Below are positions 1 through 10,425 of a stretch of 64,000 nucleotides of DNA, piece after piece; the stretch's first letter is position 1; each line of letters starts with the position of its first letter. The DNA is from Gammaproteobacteria bacterium (GTDB lineage: Bacteria; Pseudomonadota; Gammaproteobacteria; UBA1113), in contig JAJFKI010000027.1 in assembly GCA_021773295.1 (NCBI GenBank), positions 107,234 through 171,233 on the forward strand. The letters run 5' to 3'. The notes under the pieces were generated by a model. That model did no database searches and was not told where the DNA came from. It saw only the letters and a list, made by a program, of their open reading frames with translations. The translations under genes were made by a program, and so were the position numbers.

Positions 1-506
1 AAACCTGAGCGCAATACAACAAAGCGGCTACCCGTGATTTCACTGGCAATATCAAAATCCATTTCCTTGTTTTCCTGGCCTAAATCAACATGATCTTTAG
101 GCTCAAAATCAAAGCTCGTTGGCTGACCCCAACGCTTTATTTCTACGTTCTCTTCCTCACTATTGCCTACTGGCACATCAGCATCTGGAACGTTAGGAAT
201 TTCAGACAGTTTTTCATGTAACTGTTGCTTAACGATTTCTAATTCATCATGCGCTTTTTTTAACTGATCTCCCAGTAGTCCTACTTCTTTCAATAAAGGT
301 TGAATGTCTTCACCCTTTGCTTTGGCCTGGCCAATGCTTTTGGAAGACACATTTCTTTCGTTTTGCAAGCTTTCAGTTTTTACTTGAATAGTTTTGCGAT
401 GACTTTCTAACTCATTAATGGCATCTATGTCTAATTCAAAGCCTTTAACGTTTAAACGTTCAGCCGTTTCTTCAATATTATCTCTAATTAATTTGCTATC
501 TAACAT
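1..506 (-). CDS. serS: Seryl-tRNA synthetase, N-terminal part (cut by window edge)
   Basis: Cytoplasmic class II aminoacyl-tRNA synthetase that charges tRNA-Ser. Only the first 168 residues are visible: the ATG is at 506 and the frame runs open through base 1. It starts MLDSKLIRDNIEETAERL and continues as the long charged helical arm (about residues 25-105) that forms the antiparallel coiled coil gripping the tRNA extra arm, followed by the linker with NVPDADVPVG and the entry to the catalytic domain with the WGQP stretch. The catalytic motifs 1-3 lie outside the window. serS next to rarA, lolA and ftsK is the usual gammaproteobacterial order, here with crcB and a DUF190 gene in between. Identity is secure; the C-terminal part cannot be judged. 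Confidence 0.95.
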   Translation of the reverse strand, partial: MLDSKLIRDNIEETAERLNVKGFELDIDAINELESHRKTIQVKTESLQNERNVSSKSIGQAKAKGEDIQPLLKEVGLLGDQLKKAHDELEIVKQQLHEKLSEIPNVPDADVPVGNSEEENVEIKRWGQPTSFDFEPKDHVDLGQENKEMDFDIASEITGSRFVVLRSG

Positions 507-512
507 TATTTT

Positions 513-809
513 TTACTCATTAATCGTTGCTGACCAATAAACGATGTGTTCTGCTTCGATGGTTTCTTGCAATTCACCAATAACCTTTTTCATGGTTTCT
601 GGTATATCAAAAAACTCAACCACTAGAGGCAAATCACTGCTTAAATCCATAAATTTAACATTATGCATCTCGCCCGACTGCCCAAAACCTTCAATGCCAC
701 GAAACACGGTGACGCCGCGTACTTGTGCTTGTGATTTTAAATATTTCAGTAATTCTCGCAATTTATGCTCTGACTCTGTCATATAGATACGACACATGAT
801 TACATCCAT
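513..809 (-). CDS. DUF190 family protein
   Basis: Small soluble protein of 98 residues matching the DUF190 family, whose members often lie beside crcB; the biochemical role is unknown. The sequence carries the family hallmark VTVFRGIEGFG near residues 33-43, an N-terminal strand with CRIYMTESE, and a LPLVVEFFDIPE segment. An in-frame upstream ATG at 857 would run deep into crcB; I prefer the ATG at 809, which overlaps the crcB stop as TAATG and would allow translational coupling. An ATG four codons further in (797) is also possible. The crcB pairing suggests an accessory role in fluoride export, which is inference. Confidence 0.8.
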   Translation of the reverse strand: MDVIMCRIYMTESEHKLRELLKYLKSQAQVRGVTVFRGIEGFGQSGEMHNVKFMDLSSDLPLVVEFFDIPETMKKVIGELQETIEAEHIVYWSATINE

Positions 810-1183
810 TACCAATGCCTCCCTAAGCTGATCCCGGCCCATGCTGCGAGTAAACAAAATATGAAACTCGCGGCAATATTACTAAGTGCTAACATATTTC
901 TTCCTGCCATCATTAAATTGATTGTGTCTACCGAGAAAGTAGAAAAAGTAGTAAACGCGCCAAGAAAACCGATAAAAATTGCATTGCGAGTTTCTACGGC
1001 GACGTTAAATTCATTGAGTAATACAATCCCTAGCAAGCCTAATAAAAACGATCCTAAAATATTCACGCTTAAAGTGCCATAAGGAAATTGGCGGCTGGTA
1101 AATGAGTGCACCATAATCACCATCAAGTAGCGAGCCATTGCCCCAAATGCGCCAGCGATGCCGATGTAGATTAATTGTTTCAC
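809..1183 (-). CDS. crcB: Fluoride ion channel CrcB/FluC
   Basis: Inner-membrane fluoride channel that works as a dual-topology dimer and protects cells from cytoplasmic fluoride. The 124 residues hold four hydrophobic segments and the family motifs: GAFGAMARY near the N-terminus, NILGSFLLG (the conserved Asn), and GFLGAFTTFSTFS, which carries the phenylalanine box and the Na+-site Thr/Ser region. The length is normal for a single-copy family member. It overlaps rarA upstream by 4 bases (ATGA) and the DUF190 gene downstream, so it looks like a member of one lolA-rarA-crcB-DUF190 transcript. I see no fluoride riboswitch: the gene has no leader of its own. Confidence 0.95.
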   Translation of the reverse strand: MKQLIYIGIAGAFGAMARYLMVIMVHSFTSRQFPYGTLSVNILGSFLLGLLGIVLLNEFNVAVETRNAIFIGFLGAFTTFSTFSVDTINLMMAGRNMLALSNIAASFIFCLLAAWAGISLGRHW

Positions 1184-2511
1184 CCTTGCTCCTCAACATA
1201 TTGCTCATCTAAAACGCGCAATTGTGCTAGCTTGTCTTTGATCTTAATTTCTAAGCCTCTGGGTACAGGCTGATAATAATTTTTTGGTGGCATTTCCTCT
1301 GGGAAGTAATGCTCACCAGCGGCATAGGCATGCGGTTCATCATGAGCATAGCGATAATGCTTACCGAAGCCTAATTTCTTCATTAATTTTGTCGGTGCAT
1401 TGCGAATATGTACTGGCACCGACAGTGAACTTGATTGCTTTGCATCGCGCATTGCTTCATTAAATGCTTTGTAAACGGCATTACTTTTGGGTGCTACTGC
1501 AAGATAAACAATGGCTTGAGCAATGGCTAACTCCCCTTCTGGCGATCCTAAGCGTTGCTGTACATCCCATGCGTTTAAACTAATTCGTAAAGCTCTGGGA
1601 TCAGCATTGCCAATATCCTCAGAGGCCATGCGTAGCATACGCCTGGCGATATAAAGTGGATCGCAACCGCCATCTAGCATACGCGCAAACCAGTACAATG
1701 CCGCATCGGGATTAGAGCCTCGCACAGATTTGTGCAGCGCAGATATTTGATCATAAAACACATCACCCTGCTTATCGAAACGTCGCAAGCGATTAGGTAT
1801 AGCTTGCTTTATTAGATTTTGATCTAAATGAATCTCACCCTGATAACTTGAAGCAAGACTAACAATGATTTCCAGCGCGTTAAGCGCTTGGCGTGCATCA
1901 CCATCGGCTAATTCGGCTAAGATGCTTGGCACATCTTCTTGGTAACTAATATTTAGAGTACCTAAACCCTTGTCTTCATCAATGATGGCATGTTTTACGA
2001 TAGTGGTAATTTCTGATTTCGATAAAGGATTTAAAACATAGACTCTAGCACGAGAGAGCAAGGCATTGTTTAATTCAAAGGAAGGATTCTCCGTGGTTGC
2101 ACCGATAAAGGTTAAAGTACCATCTTCCACAAACGGCAAAAAAGCATCTTGTTGTGCTTTGTTAAAGCGATGCACTTCATCCATGAACAATATTGTCGAT
2201 TGCTGCATCCCTTGTCGTTTCTTCGCCCTGTCAACAGCAGCTCGTACATCCTTAACACCAGAAAACACCGCAGACAAATATTCTAACTCAGCATTTGATC
2301 TGGCAGCTAATAATTTAGCAAGTGTTGTTTTACCAATGCCTGGGGGGCCCCACAAAATCATGGAGTGTAATTTTCCTTGTTCAACAGCTAAGCGCAGAGG
2401 TTTGTCCTTGCCTAATAAATGAGATTGCCCAACGAATTCATCAATAGTTTGCGGGCGCATACGCGCGGCTAAAGGCTGTAACTGCTCGTCAATGCTAGCC
2501 TCAGGCTTCAT
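1180..2511 (-). CDS. rarA: Replication-associated recombination protein A (AAA+ ATPase)
   Basis: AAA+ ATPase of the RarA/MgsA/WRNIP1 family, which acts at stalled replication forks and gaps with SSB and RecA. The 443 residues begin with a RMRPQTIDEFVGQ segment, then Walker A GPPGIGKTTLAKLL at about residue 50, Walker B ILFMDEVHRFNK at about 107, sensor 1 IGATTENPSF, arginine-finger region LLSRARVYVL, and the C-terminal tetramerisation part with HIRNAPTKLMKKLGFGKHY. Length is standard. It overlaps lolA by 4 bases upstream and crcB by 4 bases downstream, the compact arrangement expected of the ftsK-lolA-rarA-serS neighbourhood. No defects seen. Confidence 0.96.
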   Translation of the reverse strand: MKPEASIDEQLQPLAARMRPQTIDEFVGQSHLLGKDKPLRLAVEQGKLHSMILWGPPGIGKTTLAKLLAARSNAELEYLSAVFSGVKDVRAAVDRAKKRQGMQQSTILFMDEVHRFNKAQQDAFLPFVEDGTLTFIGATTENPSFELNNALLSRARVYVLNPLSKSEITTIVKHAIIDEDKGLGTLNISYQEDVPSILAELADGDARQALNALEIIVSLASSYQGEIHLDQNLIKQAIPNRLRRFDKQGDVFYDQISALHKSVRGSNPDAALYWFARMLDGGCDPLYIARRMLRMASEDIGNADPRALRISLNAWDVQQRLGSPEGELAIAQAIVYLAVAPKSNAVYKAFNEAMRDAKQSSSLSVPVHIRNAPTKLMKKLGFGKHYRYAHDEPHAYAAGEHYFPEEMPPKNYYQPVPRGLEIKIKDKLAQLRVLDEQYVEEQG

Positions 2512-3137
2512 TGTTTTTTCGCACCGATGACATCTACCCCGGCTGGTGGTTTAAAGGTGAATTGATTCGCGGCAATATTAGGATTCACTTTTACCGCGCT
2601 AAAGTTTAACTTTACAAATTGACCTAAATTATCTTTGAATTCCATCCTTATGAGTTGATTGTTGTTAAAAGCCATATGTAATTGTTGAAATACGCCCTGC
2701 TGTTGTTTTGGCGTTAATTTAAAGATTTGCTGAGTTTGTTGTTGTTTTACTAGCTCGATTTGATAATTCTTTTCGATATCGCTAGCGCTACCACTGAGTA
2801 ACATGGCCGGCGTATTGTTTTGTAACTTCTTCAAATAGCGTACACTAGCTTGCTCTAAGTCTACGTCATAGATCCAGAGTAAATTGCCATCGGTGACGAT
2901 TAATTGTTTATTAGGTTTTAGTGTATACCAACGGAATTTTTTAGGTCGTTCCACCGCCATGGTGCCGCTGGCTTGTTGTAGTAATTTGCCTTTGCTATTA
3001 AAGGTTTTTTGTTGGAAATTTGCGGTCATACTCTTGAGCGAACCTAAGATTTTTTCAAAGGCAGCTGATGCATCATTCGGTACTGCTAGTGCAATGGCTG
3101 GCATCAGTATTAAAAGTGTAAGAATTCGTTTGATCAT
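2508..3137 (-). CDS. lolA: Outer-membrane lipoprotein carrier protein LolA
   Basis: Periplasmic chaperone that takes lipoproteins from the LolCDE complex to LolB at the outer membrane. The 209-residue product starts with a signal peptide (MIKRILTLLILMPAIALA, cleavage likely after ALA), then the LolA fold with MTANFQQKTFNSKGKLLQQ, a conserved GTMAVERPKKFRWYT strand and the VDLEQASVRYL stretch. A run rich in Gln (KQQQTQQIFKLTPKQQQG) is a local peculiarity. It lies 14 bases after ftsK and overlaps rarA by 4, so co-transcription with both is likely. Confidence 0.95.
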   Translation of the reverse strand: MIKRILTLLILMPAIALAVPNDASAAFEKILGSLKSMTANFQQKTFNSKGKLLQQASGTMAVERPKKFRWYTLKPNKQLIVTDGNLLWIYDVDLEQASVRYLKKLQNNTPAMLLSGSASDIEKNYQIELVKQQQTQQIFKLTPKQQQGVFQQLHMAFNNNQLIRMEFKDNLGQFVKLNFSAVKVNPNIAANQFTFKPPAGVDVIGAKKQ

Positions 3138-3151
3138 GTCTATTTACCTCA

Positions 3152-5479
3152 TTAAGCTTCAACGGGTGGTGGTGCTAATACTTCGCGAGAACCATTGTTT
3201 TCCATCTGGCTCACCACGCCGGAGGCTTCCATATCTTCAACAATCCTGGCGGCTCGATTATAACCAATTTTGAAGCGTCGTTGTAGGCTTGATATGGAAA
3301 CTTTGCGCATTTTTGTCACAAATTCTACGGCTTCATCATATAAACTGTCTTGTTCACCCTCATTTTCTCCGGCTAATAGAGGATCTTGCGAATCCGTGTC
3401 GATATTACCGGATATGACTTCATCCAGGTACTGTGGTTGACCTTGCTTTTTAAGATTAGCAACCACTTTATGAACTTCATCATCGGCCACAAATGCCCCG
3501 TGGACTCGTACTGGGACACCGCTGCCGGGTGGTAGGTATAACATGTCGCCATGGCCTAACAAGGTTTCAGCCCCTTGTTGATCGATGATGGTACGTGAAT
3601 CAACTTTTGAAGAGACTTGAAAGGCAATGCGTGTTGGGATATTCGCCTTAATTAAACCGGTAATAACATCTACAGAGGGCCTTTGCGTGGCTAAGATTAA
3701 ATGAATCCCTGCCGCCCTTGCCTTTTGTGCAATCCGTGCGATGAGTTCTTCGACTTTTTTCCCTACCACCATCATCATATCGGCAAATTCATCAATCAAT
3801 ACCACGATGAAGGGTAAAGGTTCTAAATAAATAGGTTCATCAGTGGGTAAATTCCCTTGCAGTGGATCGCGAATCGGTTGTTTCGCTTTAATAGCATTAG
3901 TCACTTTACTATTAAAACCCGCTAAATTTCTAACACCCAAATGTGCCATTAAACGATAACGTCGATCCATTTCTGCCACACACCAACGCAGTGCATTGGC
4001 TGCTTCTTTCATATCAGTCACCACCGGTGCTAGTAAGTGAGGAATGCCTTCATAAATGGCTAACTCTAGCATTTTTGGATCAATCATAATCAGCCGTACT
4101 TCGTTAGGGCTGGCTTTATACAACAGGCTCAATAGCATGGCATTTAATGAAACAGACTTACCCGAGCCTGTTGTACCGGCAACCAGTAAGTGTGGCATTT
4201 TGGCAATGTCGACCACGACGGGGTGACCTGCAATATCTTTCCCTAAGGCTAATGATAAAGGAGAGCGCGCTTGTTCATAGCGCTGCGATTCTAAGACTTC
4301 ACGCAGACGAACCACTTCACGGTGTTCATTCGGCAACTCTAAACCAACCACAGCCTTACCAGGTATGACTTCTACCACTCGCACACTCACTGTCGATAGT
4401 GAACGTGCTAAATCTTTTGCAAGCCCGGTGATTTTACTCACCTTGACACCCGGCGCTAACTCTAATTCAAAGCGAGTAATCACAGGTCCTGGGTGCACAG
4501 CAACCACGCGTGCATCGACACCAAAGTCTAATAAACGACGTTCGACTTCTTGTGACTGTGCTTCTAAGACAGATTTTGATAATTGACGATCTTTGGCTTG
4601 AGTATTTCTATCAAGCAAGGACAAGGTCGGTAGTTGGTGACAGAGATCAACATGATTAAACATCGTCATTTGTCGTTCTGTTTGATCTCTGTCACTCATT
4701 TTAATTTGACCGAGCTTAGGTTCAATGCGAGGCTTGGGCGTGGTTTTTTCTTTCAGAGGTTTGAGTTTGGGCTCAACCCGCATGATTTTAGGTTTAGATT
4801 TCTTTTGCAAGGCTTTTTGTTGTTGCTTCTCTTTACGTGCTTGTAGCCACTCTTTGAAAGTTTGTAAACTGTTTTTAATCGGTGAAAATGATTTTGGCAA
4901 GCTTATGGCGACACTCTTAAAGAGTTGCACCCAGGATAATCCACTGAATAAAGTAATTCCTGTGGCCAAGGTCGCAACGAGTAATAAGGTTGAGCCCACC
5001 AGATTAAACGCAAGAATTAATTGTTCTCCCAATACTGCTCCGAGAATGCCACCGGCGGTATAAGGTAGGTGATGGGCATGATGCGTCACGTGTAATTCTA
5101 AAAGCCCACAGCCCGATAAAATGATTAATAGAAACCCTAAGACTTTTAATAAGACGATGCCTTGCTGCTTGCTGTAGGCATTACTTTCGCGATAAACCAA
5201 GAAAGAACCATAGGCCAACATCACTGGAAACATGTATGCAAAATAACCAAATATATAGAGAAAGAAATCTGCAAACCATGCCCCGGCACGTCCACCCACG
5301 TTAGCCACCTTGGCCGTCATGCCTGTGCTTGACCAACCTGGGTCGGTGCTGTGGTAACTTGCCAATGATAATAAAAAGTAAAGACTCACCGCGCAGCACA
5401 AAATCATGGCACCTTCGCGAATGCGTTGTGATAGAAAAGAGGTGCTAGCATCGTTATTTTGACGTTTTGTGTGTTTCAC
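3152..5479 (-). CDS. ftsK: DNA translocase FtsK
   Basis: Septal DNA pump that clears chromosome ends during division and activates XerCD at dif. The 775-residue protein has four N-terminal membrane segments (about residues 23-45, 70-95, 106-130, 140-180), a short basic linker rich in Lys, Gln and Pro (about 200-265), the alpha/beta motor with Walker [16 protein letters not shown] near 435 and Walker [14 protein letters not shown] near 560, and a C-terminal winged-helix gamma domain ([20 protein letters not shown]) that reads KOPS sequences. The linker is much shorter than in E. coli FtsK (1329 residues). The start codon is GTG, with AGGGAA about nine bases upstream. It heads the lolA-rarA-crcB string. 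Confidence 0.96.
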   Translation of the reverse strand: MKHTKRQNNDASTSFLSQRIREGAMILCCAVSLYFLLSLASYHSTDPGWSSTGMTAKVANVGGRAGAWFADFFLYIFGYFAYMFPVMLAYGSFLVYRESNAYSKQQGIVLLKVLGFLLIILSGCGLLELHVTHHAHHLPYTAGGILGAVLGEQLILAFNLVGSTLLLVATLATGITLFSGLSWVQLFKSVAISLPKSFSPIKNSLQTFKEWLQARKEKQQQKALQKKSKPKIMRVEPKLKPLKEKTTPKPRIEPKLGQIKMSDRDQTERQMTMFNHVDLCHQLPTLSLLDRNTQAKDRQLSKSVLEAQSQEVERRLLDFGVDARVVAVHPGPVITRFELELAPGVKVSKITGLAKDLARSLSTVSVRVVEVIPGKAVVGLELPNEHREVVRLREVLESQRYEQARSPLSLALGKDIAGHPVVVDIAKMPHLLVAGTTGSGKSVSLNAMLLSLLYKASPNEVRLIMIDPKMLELAIYEGIPHLLAPVVTDMKEAANALRWCVAEMDRRYRLMAHLGVRNLAGFNSKVTNAIKAKQPIRDPLQGNLPTDEPIYLEPLPFIVVLIDEFADMMMVVGKKVEELIARIAQKARAAGIHLILATQRPSVDVITGLIKANIPTRIAFQVSSKVDSRTIIDQQGAETLLGHGDMLYLPPGSGVPVRVHGAFVADDEVHKVVANLKKQGQPQYLDEVISGNIDTDSQDPLLAGENEGEQDSLYDEAVEFVTKMRKVSISSLQRRFKIGYNRAARIVEDMEASGVVSQMENNGSREVLAPPPVEA

Positions 5480-5555
5480 TGACGTAAATTCCCTATAATT
5501 TTCTTTATCGCGTCAAATCAAATTGATACTATAGCACCCTTTACGAAAGATTTAG

Positions 5556-7114
<1,559 letters not shown>

Positions 7115-7151
7115 ACAATTTTCTCACTTACCAGGTTAAATGTCATATATT

Positions 7152-7829
7152 TCACCGACTCAATGACGGTGTATCTCGCAGCTCTGCTGATTTATCCATT
7201 TTTTGGCGTTGCTCTTCTTGTTGCTCAAACAATTCACGGCTTTTAGCTATATCGCCTAATGGGCCAAAGCCATTTTCATTGCCCCAGGCGTTAAGCCCAT
7301 CCATCGCATCATCTTGTTTCTCTTGAGTCGTTTTGATAGATTCATTAACCCCTTCTTGTTCTCGTGCTGCCACGCTTTGTGGATCTAAGTAGGTATCAAT
7401 CACGGTATTTAAAACGGGCTCTAGTGAGTTATTATAATTTTTATCGACATCATTACTAAGATCCTCATCAACATCAGGATCATCTTTTGAGAGCGTGTCT
7501 TTAATGGTTCGAAATAGGTTGGTGGCTCTGCCTGAAGGTGAGTCAAAACTTTCTTCAATGGTGTCCTCAATGGTATAGCCTGCTTCTTCATCCATTTCCA
7601 TTTCCTCAATATAGTCAGGATCAGGCGCTATCTCCATTTCCTCCGTGTTGACAGCATCCGGTCTTGGCTCTGGCTCTGTTGCTTGGAAAGCACTATTTGC
7701 ATAGTCGTTTAACTGTTCAGCCATATCATTGATCGTCTTCGTATCACCGCGCTCATAGAGAATCTGCATCGCAGCATCAGCATTTGATAATACATCATTG
7801 GATAATTTGCTTAAATCTACAGTAGACAT
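7152..7829 (-). CDS. Hypothetical acidic protein
   Basis: Unrecognised soluble protein of 225 residues, very acidic between about residues 55 and 130 (EEMEMDEEAGYTIEDTIEE; SKDDPDVDEDLSNDVDKNYN). It has no signal peptide, membrane span or Cys clusters. The C-terminal 60 residues are helical and Glu/Gln rich, with SRELFEQQEEQRQKM about 25 residues from the end, which loosely recalls the Glu-rich E-block of Dot/Icm substrates. A candidate promoter (TTGTAA, 16 bases, TATAAT) stands upstream. It probably forms a two-gene unit with the next gene downstream. The pair separates trxB from infA and may be a lineage-specific insertion. Function unknown. Confidence 0.6.
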   Translation of the reverse strand: MSTVDLSKLSNDVLSNADAAMQILYERGDTKTINDMAEQLNDYANSAFQATEPEPRPDAVNTEEMEIAPDPDYIEEMEMDEEAGYTIEDTIEESFDSPSGRATNLFRTIKDTLSKDDPDVDEDLSNDVDKNYNNSLEPVLNTVIDTYLDPQSVAAREQEGVNESIKTTQEKQDDAMDGLNAWGNENGFGPLGDIAKSRELFEQQEEQRQKMDKSAELRDTPSLSR

Positions 7830-7871
7830 AGGGGCTGTGCCTCAATCGTTTATATCTATTAAAGAGTGTAG

Positions 7872-7899
7872 ATTATAAATATTAAGAAAATATTTACAA
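7872..7899 (-). promoter_or_regulatory. Candidate sigma-70 promoter for the acidic hypothetical gene
   Basis: On the minus strand TTGTAA (7899-7894) is followed after 16 bases by a perfect TATAAT (7877-7872), 43 bases before the ATG at 7829. The -35 matches 4 of 6 consensus positions. Confidence 0.45.
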
Positions 7900-7938
7900 T
7901 CTGGATTCAGTTAAGACAGCCTTAATCAAAGATTATTA

Positions 7939-7968
7939 TTGACGAAAGACCACATTTTACGGCATTAT
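7939..7968 (+). promoter_or_regulatory. Candidate infA promoter
   Basis: TTGACG (7939-7944) and CATTAT (7963-7968) are separated by 18 bases, leaving about 30 bases of leader before the infA ATG. The -35 is strong and the -10 weak, so this is a suggestion only. Confidence 0.35.
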
Positions 7969-7999
7969 TCACACTTTCTACAAAGAAGATGGGAACCAA

Positions 8000-8260
8000 A
8001 TGGCGAAAGAAGATCAATTACAGATGGATGGCACGGTCACAGAGACCTTGCCGAATACGATGTTTCGGGTGGAATTAGACAATGGCCACGTGATTACAGC
8101 CCATATTTCGGGCAAAATGCGTAAAAATTATATCCGTATTTTGACGGGAGACCGGGTCACAGTGGAAATGACGCCTTATGATCTCAGCAAAGGCCGCATT
8201 ATTTTTAGAAATAAGGATAAAAAGGCTCCTGCGCCCGCTGATGCGGAGAAAAGTGAGTAG
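8000..8260 (+). CDS. infA: Translation initiation factor IF-1, with C-terminal extension
   Basis: Small OB-fold protein that binds the ribosomal A site with IF-2 and IF-3 during initiation. It opens with [18 protein letters not shown] and carries the core [37 protein letters not shown] and the closing [10 protein letters not shown]. The usual length is about 72 residues; this one has 86, because a Lys/Ala/Pro-rich tail ([14 protein letters not shown]) follows the normal end. infA in this neighbourhood agrees with the E. coli trxB-infA-ftsK region. Identity is certain; the tail is the only unusual part. Confidence 0.97.
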   Translation: MAKEDQLQMDGTVTETLPNTMFRVELDNGHVITAHISGKMRKNYIRILTGDRVTVEMTPYDLSKGRIIFRNKDKKAPAPADAEKSE

Positions 8261-8273
8261 TTTTAGGTCGTGT

Positions 8274-8534
8274 TTAGTTTTTATCGGATAAATACTTCTT
8301 ATAATCCACAGTGCTAATTTTTTTACTTTTCATGATGCCCCGTAGCGATTTGGCTATTGGTGTAATAGTCTCTACCTCATCTATTACAGCGCTTCTTCTA
8401 CTTGTGGGACTTTCCTCCAATGTTTCTATGTACTCAGCAATAATTTCTGAAATCGTCATTCCACGAGATTTAGCATATCGTTTTGCTTTAAGTATTAATT
8501 TTTCATCAAGGCTTAAGGTAAGTTTAGCTTTCAT
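8274..8534 (-). CDS. Orphan DUF6364-like (ribbon-helix-helix) antitoxin
   Basis: An 86-residue protein shaped like antitoxins of the DUF6364/ribbon-helix-helix type. MKAKLTLSLDEKLILKAKRY gives the DNA-binding strand and first helix, GMTISEIIAEYIETL the second, and the C-terminal LRGIMKSKK...DYKKYLSDK resembles the toxin-wrapping tail seen in VapC-partner antitoxins. An upstream in-frame start at 8555 adds seven residues (MYTWNIV), but the start at 8534 fits the family better. The expected toxin gene would follow on the left, but infA, on the other strand, ends 14 bases away. No PIN-domain or other toxin reading frame is visible on either side, so the pair looks broken. Confidence 0.65.
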   Translation of the reverse strand: MKAKLTLSLDEKLILKAKRYAKSRGMTISEIIAEYIETLEESPTSRRSAVIDEVETITPIAKSLRGIMKSKKISTVDYKKYLSDKN

Positions 8535-8605
8535 CACTATATTCCAGGTATACACATTTTTAAAAATGATACGTCAAAATTTTAATTCTGTAAGCAGTTA
8601 TTTAC

Positions 8606-9457
8606 TTAAATCGCCTCAATTCTTGTCCCTAGGCTTTCATCCACCGCTAAATAGTGCTGTGAGGGGATTTCATGCCATTCGGCGACATAGCTAGTAAGTT
8701 TTTCAGAAACCACTAATACGGCTTGGTTAGGTCCATCACTTGGCACCATGTGGCAGGCACCCTCTTTGTAGAGATATTCTTGCCCTGCGGAATAGTAGAG
8801 TGAGCGTGAGGCTAATTCAGGATGCGAGACATAGCGAAATGCTAGTAAACGTTTGCCATCAGATAGCACAGCATTGACATAATCCGGCTCATCGATGCCG
8901 TTTTTTTCCTTGATGAATTGTAAGTGTTTAATGGTTTCTATGAAGGCACTGGCGGCATCACGCGTATTGAAGTTCACATTTTCTTTGAGACAATGATGAA
9001 TGAATAAGGCAAACATATGTTCTGAGTCGGTTTGCCCCATAATCCAATTGTAGGCTTCATCACACAACTCTCGGCGCACATCACGTTTGATTTTGTTAAA
9101 GCCATAAATAGTGCCATTATGCATAAATAAATTATTTTTATAGGAAAATGGATGGCAATTGTAATGCGTGACGGTACCCACATTTGCCGCCCGAATATGG
9201 GCAAACATACAGTCTGTTTTGATTTTAGGCGTAATAGTCATAAAGTTAGGCTCATTCCACGCCGGACGCACAGAGCGAAATAAAGCTGGCTTATCATCGA
9301 TATCTTGGACGTACCAGCCAAGACCTACCCCATCACCGTTTAAAGGATGAGACGTCTCTAAGGCGTGAATACTCTGATGAATCAAGGAGTTCTTGGGCTT
9401 TATTAAGATGTCGTCTAAGACGATGGGGTGGCCTCGGTAGGCGATGAAGCGGCACAT
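8606..9457 (-). CDS. Class II glutamine amidotransferase (YafJ/EgtC/DUG3 type)
   Basis: Ntn-type amidohydrolase whose mature N-terminus is a catalytic Cys. The ATG at 9457 gives MCRFIAYRGHPI, placing Cys at position 2 as required, and AGAGGAG stands just upstream; the longer frame starting at 9529 would bury the Cys. Supporting motifs are HPLNGDGVGLGWY, FAHIRAANVGTVTHYNCHPF and LFMHNGTIYGF, which form the glutamine-binding pocket, and GQTDSEHMFALF. At 283 residues it lacks a synthase domain, as in YafJ and EgtC. Its substrate is unknown: relatives hydrolyse gamma-glutamyl amides, and no ergothioneine genes are nearby. It is divergent from hslO. Confidence 0.85.
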   Translation of the reverse strand: MCRFIAYRGHPIVLDDILIKPKNSLIHQSIHALETSHPLNGDGVGLGWYVQDIDDKPALFRSVRPAWNEPNFMTITPKIKTDCMFAHIRAANVGTVTHYNCHPFSYKNNLFMHNGTIYGFNKIKRDVRRELCDEAYNWIMGQTDSEHMFALFIHHCLKENVNFNTRDAASAFIETIKHLQFIKEKNGIDEPDYVNAVLSDGKRLLAFRYVSHPELASRSLYYSAGQEYLYKEGACHMVPSDGPNQAVLVVSEKLTSYVAEWHEIPSQHYLAVDESLGTRIEAI

Positions 9458-9574
9458 AGGGGGCTCCTCTTTATCTGGTATTTTTAGAAAGTATAGCTTG
9501 GTGTATCCAAACTTGCTCACGATTACCATATCTAGGATAATGTCGCACTTAACTTAATAGGTTAGCAACACACT

Positions 9575-10408
9575 ATGTTCGACACCATCCAAAAATTTAT
9601 CTTTGAACACTACGGCATTCGCGGTGAACTCGTGCGGCTGCATCAGTCTTATTTGAATATACTCAATTGCCGCCCCTATCCTGAACCCGTGCAAGAAAAA
9701 CTCGGCAAGTTATTAGCAGCGTCTGCATTACTCAGTGGGACGATTAAGTATAAAGGCTCTTTGATCATACAAACGCAAACGGATGGTAGCATTAAGCAAT
9801 TAGTGGCGCAGTGTGATGATGCTTATCATATTCGTGGCTTGGCGCTATGGGATGAAGCAGCAAAAACACTTGATTTAGGTAATGGACAATTAGTCATTAC
9901 AATATTGCCTGAACGTGCTAAGGATCGTTACCAAGGCGTGGTCCCCTTACAGCAACTACCCTTAAATGAGAGCATTGAACAATACTTCGAACAATCCGAG
10001 CAGTTATTAACACGGCTGTGGTTGTTTGCCAATCAACAGTATGCAACGGGATTACTGTTACAAAAAATGCCAGAAAGCTCAGCACAAGAATATCCTCAAT
10101 GGGAAACGGTTATCACACTGGCAGAAACCATTACTGCCGATGAATTAATTCGTTTAGATAATGAAACTATTTTACATCGCTTGTTTCATGAAGAAGATGT
10201 GCGGCTCTTTCGTTCGAACCCTGTGAGCTTTCAGTGTGGGTGTTCGATTGGCAAGATGGAACAAGCCTTGGTGAACCTGGGTTATGAAGATGCACAAGCA
10301 TTATTGAAAACCCATAAAAAAGTCAGTGTGAACTGTGAATTTTGCAATCGTTGTTATGAATTTGATAAGGTAGATGTGGAGCGGATTTTTTTAAACAGTC
10401 ATACTTAA
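9575..10408 (+). CDS. hslO: Redox-regulated chaperone Hsp33
   Basis: Cytoplasmic holdase switched on by oxidation and unfolding. The 277 residues start MFDTIQKFIFEHYGIRGELV, include the conserved LAASALLSGTIKYKG segment, and end with the zinc-binding switch: CGCSIGKMEQAL at about residue 222 and CEFCNRCYEFD at about 253, giving the CxC and CxxC pairs plus one extra Cys. E. coli Hsp33 has 292 residues, so the length is normal. It is divergent from the class II amidotransferase gene and 17 bases ahead of the O-antigen-ligase-family gene, with which it may share a message. Confidence 0.95.
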   Translation: MFDTIQKFIFEHYGIRGELVRLHQSYLNILNCRPYPEPVQEKLGKLLAASALLSGTIKYKGSLIIQTQTDGSIKQLVAQCDDAYHIRGLALWDEAAKTLDLGNGQLVITILPERAKDRYQGVVPLQQLPLNESIEQYFEQSEQLLTRLWLFANQQYATGLLLQKMPESSAQEYPQWETVITLAETITADELIRLDNETILHRLFHEEDVRLFRSNPVSFQCGCSIGKMEQALVNLGYEDAQALLKTHKKVSVNCEFCNRCYEFDKVDVERIFLNSHT

Positions 10409-10425
10409 ACAAAAGGAGTTAGGCT

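Noticed and set aside
809..857. Longer DUF190 reading frame starting inside crcB
   Set aside because: It would overlap crcB by 49 bases; the ATG at the crcB stop gives a family-like N-terminus.
9457..9529. Upstream start for the class II amidotransferase
   Set aside because: It would place 24 residues before the catalytic Cys, which must be at position 2 of the nascent chain; AGAGGAG precedes the shorter start.
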